Origin: Acidobacteriota bacterium
GTDB lineage: Bacteria > Acidobacteriota > Blastocatellia > Pyrinomonadales > Pyrinomonadaceae
Length of the DNA: 6,983 bases
Direction: 5' to 3'
Assembly (NCBI GenBank): GCA_963169175.1
Contig: CAUJFK010000395.1
Coordinates: forward strand, 1 to 6,983
Shown: piece after piece, positions 5,323 to 6,983 of the stretch
Position numbering within the stretch: the first letter of the stretch is position 1
Layout of the letters: each line of letters begins with the position of its first letter
The notes under the pieces: generated by a model
Seen by the model: the letters and a program-made list of their open reading frames with translations, nothing else
What the model was told of the DNA's origin: nothing
The model's database searches: none
Made by a program: the position numbers and the translations under genes

Positions 5323-6983
5323 TCACTCACCTTTCCCGACGGCCTTTACTTCTTCCGTCGGTTCGGGCCTCGGCGTTGCAAGGCCTAATTCCGGCGAACG
5401 CCAGAGGTTTGACACAAGAAGTTCGCGGATAAAGGTCATTTCCTTTGGCAGCCGGTCGTAGAGCTTAAAGAACAGGTCGTCGTGCATTGCTATTTCCTTC
5501 AACCAAATGTCGCGATCGAGATTCATCACCTGGTCCCATTGTTCTTTTGTGAAATCCAGGCCTCGCCAATCAATATCATCGTATCGCGGCATCCAGCCGA
5601 GCGGCGTTTCAACACCCATCGATTTGCCGTGAGCGCGTTCGACCACCCATTTCAGGATACGCATATTTTCGCCAAAGCCCGGCCAAAGGAATTTGCCGTC
5701 CTCGCCCTTGCGGAACCAATTGACCGAAAAAATACGCGGAGGTTCCGGTATCTGGCGGCCGAAATCGAGCCAATGGGCAAAGTACTCGCCCATGTGATAT
5801 CCGGCGAACGGCAGCATGGCGAACGGATCGCGGCGGACCTCGCCGATCTTCCCAAACGCGGCTGCGGTCATCTCGGAACCCATCGTCGCGGCCATATAAA
5901 CGCCGAATGCCCAGTTAAATGACTGTTGAATGAGCGGCACGACAGAATTGCGTCGGCCTCCAAAGATGAATGCCGAAACCGGTACGCCCTTTGGATTGTC
6001 AAAGTCGGGATCGACCACCGGACACTGTGTTATGGGTGCCGTAAAGCGGGCATTTGGATGTGCGGCTGGCTTTTCGCTGGCAGGCGTCCAATCGTTGCCC
6101 TGCCAATCTATGGCATGGGCTGGCTTTTCACCATCCATTCCTTCCCACCAAACATCACCTTCGTCGGTCAGTGCCACGTTCGTAAAGATCGTGTTTTCCT
6201 TGATCGACTCCATCGCATTCGGATTGGATGAGTAATTCGTTCCGGGAGCGACGCCAAAGAATCCGGCCTCGGGGTTGATCGCACGTAGTTTGCCGTTCTC
6301 GTCCGGCTTGATCCAGGCAATATCGTCGCCGACCGTTGTGACCTCCCAGCCTTCTTCCTGGAACGGCTTTGGCGGAATAAGCATCGCAAAATTCGTCTTT
6401 CCGCATGCTGAGGGGAATGCGGCACAGACATAATCCTTGCGTCCGTTCGGTGCTTTCACACCGACAATCAGCATATGCTCGGCAAGCCATCCCTGCTCGC
6501 GTCCAAGCGTCGAAGCGATCCGCAGGGCCAGGCACTTCTTGCCAAGCAACGCATTGCCGCCGTAGCCTGAGCCGTAGGACATTATCGAACGCTCTTCGGG
6601 AAAATGGACAATGTACTTGTCCTTGGGGTCCGGCGAGCACGGCCACGGAACATCCTGTTGGCCTTCGGCAAGCGGCATTCCGACCGAATGCAGGCAATGT
6701 ACGAATTCTCCATCGCCCAGAGCATCTATTGCCTTTTGGCCCATACGCGTCATGATCTTCATATTCACGACAACGTAAGGCGAATCGGTCAACTGAACGC
6801 CAAACTGCGAGATCGGCGATCCAAGCGGGCCCATACAAAAAGGAATGACGTACATCGTCCGCCCACGCATTGAACCGCGGAACTTTGGCGTAAGCAACGC
6901 TTTCATCTCACGCGGGGCCATCCAATTATTGGTCGGGCCCGCATCGCCCTTCGAAAGCGAGCAAATGTAGGTCCGATCTTCTA
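5323..6983 (-). CDS. pckG: Phosphoenolpyruvate carboxykinase (GTP), N-terminus outside window
   Basis: The visible 552 residues form the C-terminal bulk of a GTP-type PEPCK. This cytosolic enzyme converts oxaloacetate plus GTP to phosphoenolpyruvate, GDP and CO2, the entry step of gluconeogenesis. The frame is open through the right edge: upstream of the Met at 6921 it reads RTYICSLSKGDAGPTNNW, a conserved PEPCK segment, so that Met is internal and roughly the first tenth to fifth of the protein is missing. Motifs seen are the P-loop with active-site cysteine SACGKTN (ACGKTN at 6391-6408) and the metal-binding kinase-2 motif VGDDIAW. Further on are the arginine-bearing AFIFGGRR and the guanine-binding FLWPGFGEN (5665-5691). 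ATP-type PEPCK lacks this architecture. The C-terminal tail after WRSPELGL is charged and poorly conserved. The gene converges on the regulator and has no functional link to motility that I can see. Confidence 0.96.
   Translation of the reverse strand, partial: EDRTYICSLSKGDAGPTNNWMAPREMKALLTPKFRGSMRGRTMYVIPFCMGPLGSPISQFGVQLTDSPYVVVNMKIMTRMGQKAIDALGDGEFVHCLHSVGMPLAEGQQDVPWPCSPDPKDKYIVHFPEERSIMSYGSGYGGNALLGKKCLALRIASTLGREQGWLAEHMLIVGVKAPNGRKDYVCAAFPSACGKTNFAMLIPPKPFQEEGWEVTTVGDDIAWIKPDENGKLRAINPEAGFFGVAPGTNYSSNPNAMESIKENTIFTNVALTDEGDVWWEGMDGEKPAHAIDWQGNDWTPASEKPAAHPNARFTAPITQCPVVDPDFDNPKGVPVSAFIFGGRRNSVVPLIQQSFNWAFGVYMAATMGSEMTAAAFGKIGEVRRDPFAMLPFAGYHMGEYFAHWLDFGRQIPEPPRIFSVNWFRKGEDGKFLWPGFGENMRILKWVVERAHGKSMGVETPLGWMPRYDDIDWRGLDFTKEQWDQVMNLDRDIWLKEIAMHDDLFFKLYDRLPKEMTFIRELLVSNLWRSPELGLATPRPEPTEEVKAVGKGE

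Noticed and set aside
6155..6838. 227-codon minus-strand frame overlapping pckG in another frame
   Set aside because: The composition, rich in Arg and Cys, is typical of an out-of-frame shadow, and the pckG frame explains the region fully.

Overview
The window (6,983 bp, moderately GC-rich) is bacterial chromosomal DNA with three transcription units. From left to right these are a leftward flagellar basal-body operon, a divergent rightward gene for a sigma-54-dependent response regulator, and the 3' part of a leftward gene for GTP-dependent phosphoenolpyruvate carboxykinase. The gene families show a flagellated Gram-negative-type bacterium. The GTP-type PEPCK together with the codon usage fits Acidobacteriota (Blastocatellia-like), but this taxonomic guess is weak and comes from general impression only.

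Positions 1-3476 (minus strand) carry flgB-flgC-fliE-fliF-fliG in transcriptional order. The fliG gene runs off the left edge. The first three genes are packed with 4-nt gaps. There are 77 nt before fliF and 30 nt before fliG. The proteins follow the order of basal-body assembly: proximal rod (FlgB, FlgC), rod-MS ring adaptor (FliE), MS ring (FliF) and rotor/switch (FliG).

Positions 3477-3738 are the divergent control region. Just upstream of flgB, on the minus strand, is a well-formed -24/-12 sigma-54 promoter (GG-N10-GC). About 112-127 bp upstream of its predicted start lies a perfect dyad, TGTCAA-N4-TTGACA. The right arm of this dyad is also the -35 hexamer of a sigma-70-type promoter facing the regulator gene. 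The next gene (3739-5139, plus strand) encodes a complete receiver/AAA+/Fis-HTH regulator of the NtrC/FlrC/FlgR class with an intact GAFTGA loop. The simplest model is that this regulator binds the dyad, activates the flagellar operon through sigma-54, and controls its own promoter.

Positions 5140-5322 hold two hairpin terminators between convergent genes: one directly after the regulator stop, and a second symmetric one that can serve both directions. Positions 5323-6983 (minus strand) are pckG without its N-terminus, a gluconeogenic/anaplerotic enzyme unrelated to motility. I saw no mobile element, CRISPR array, tRNA or rRNA. The window holds known families; its most notable part is the compact divergent sigma-54 switch.
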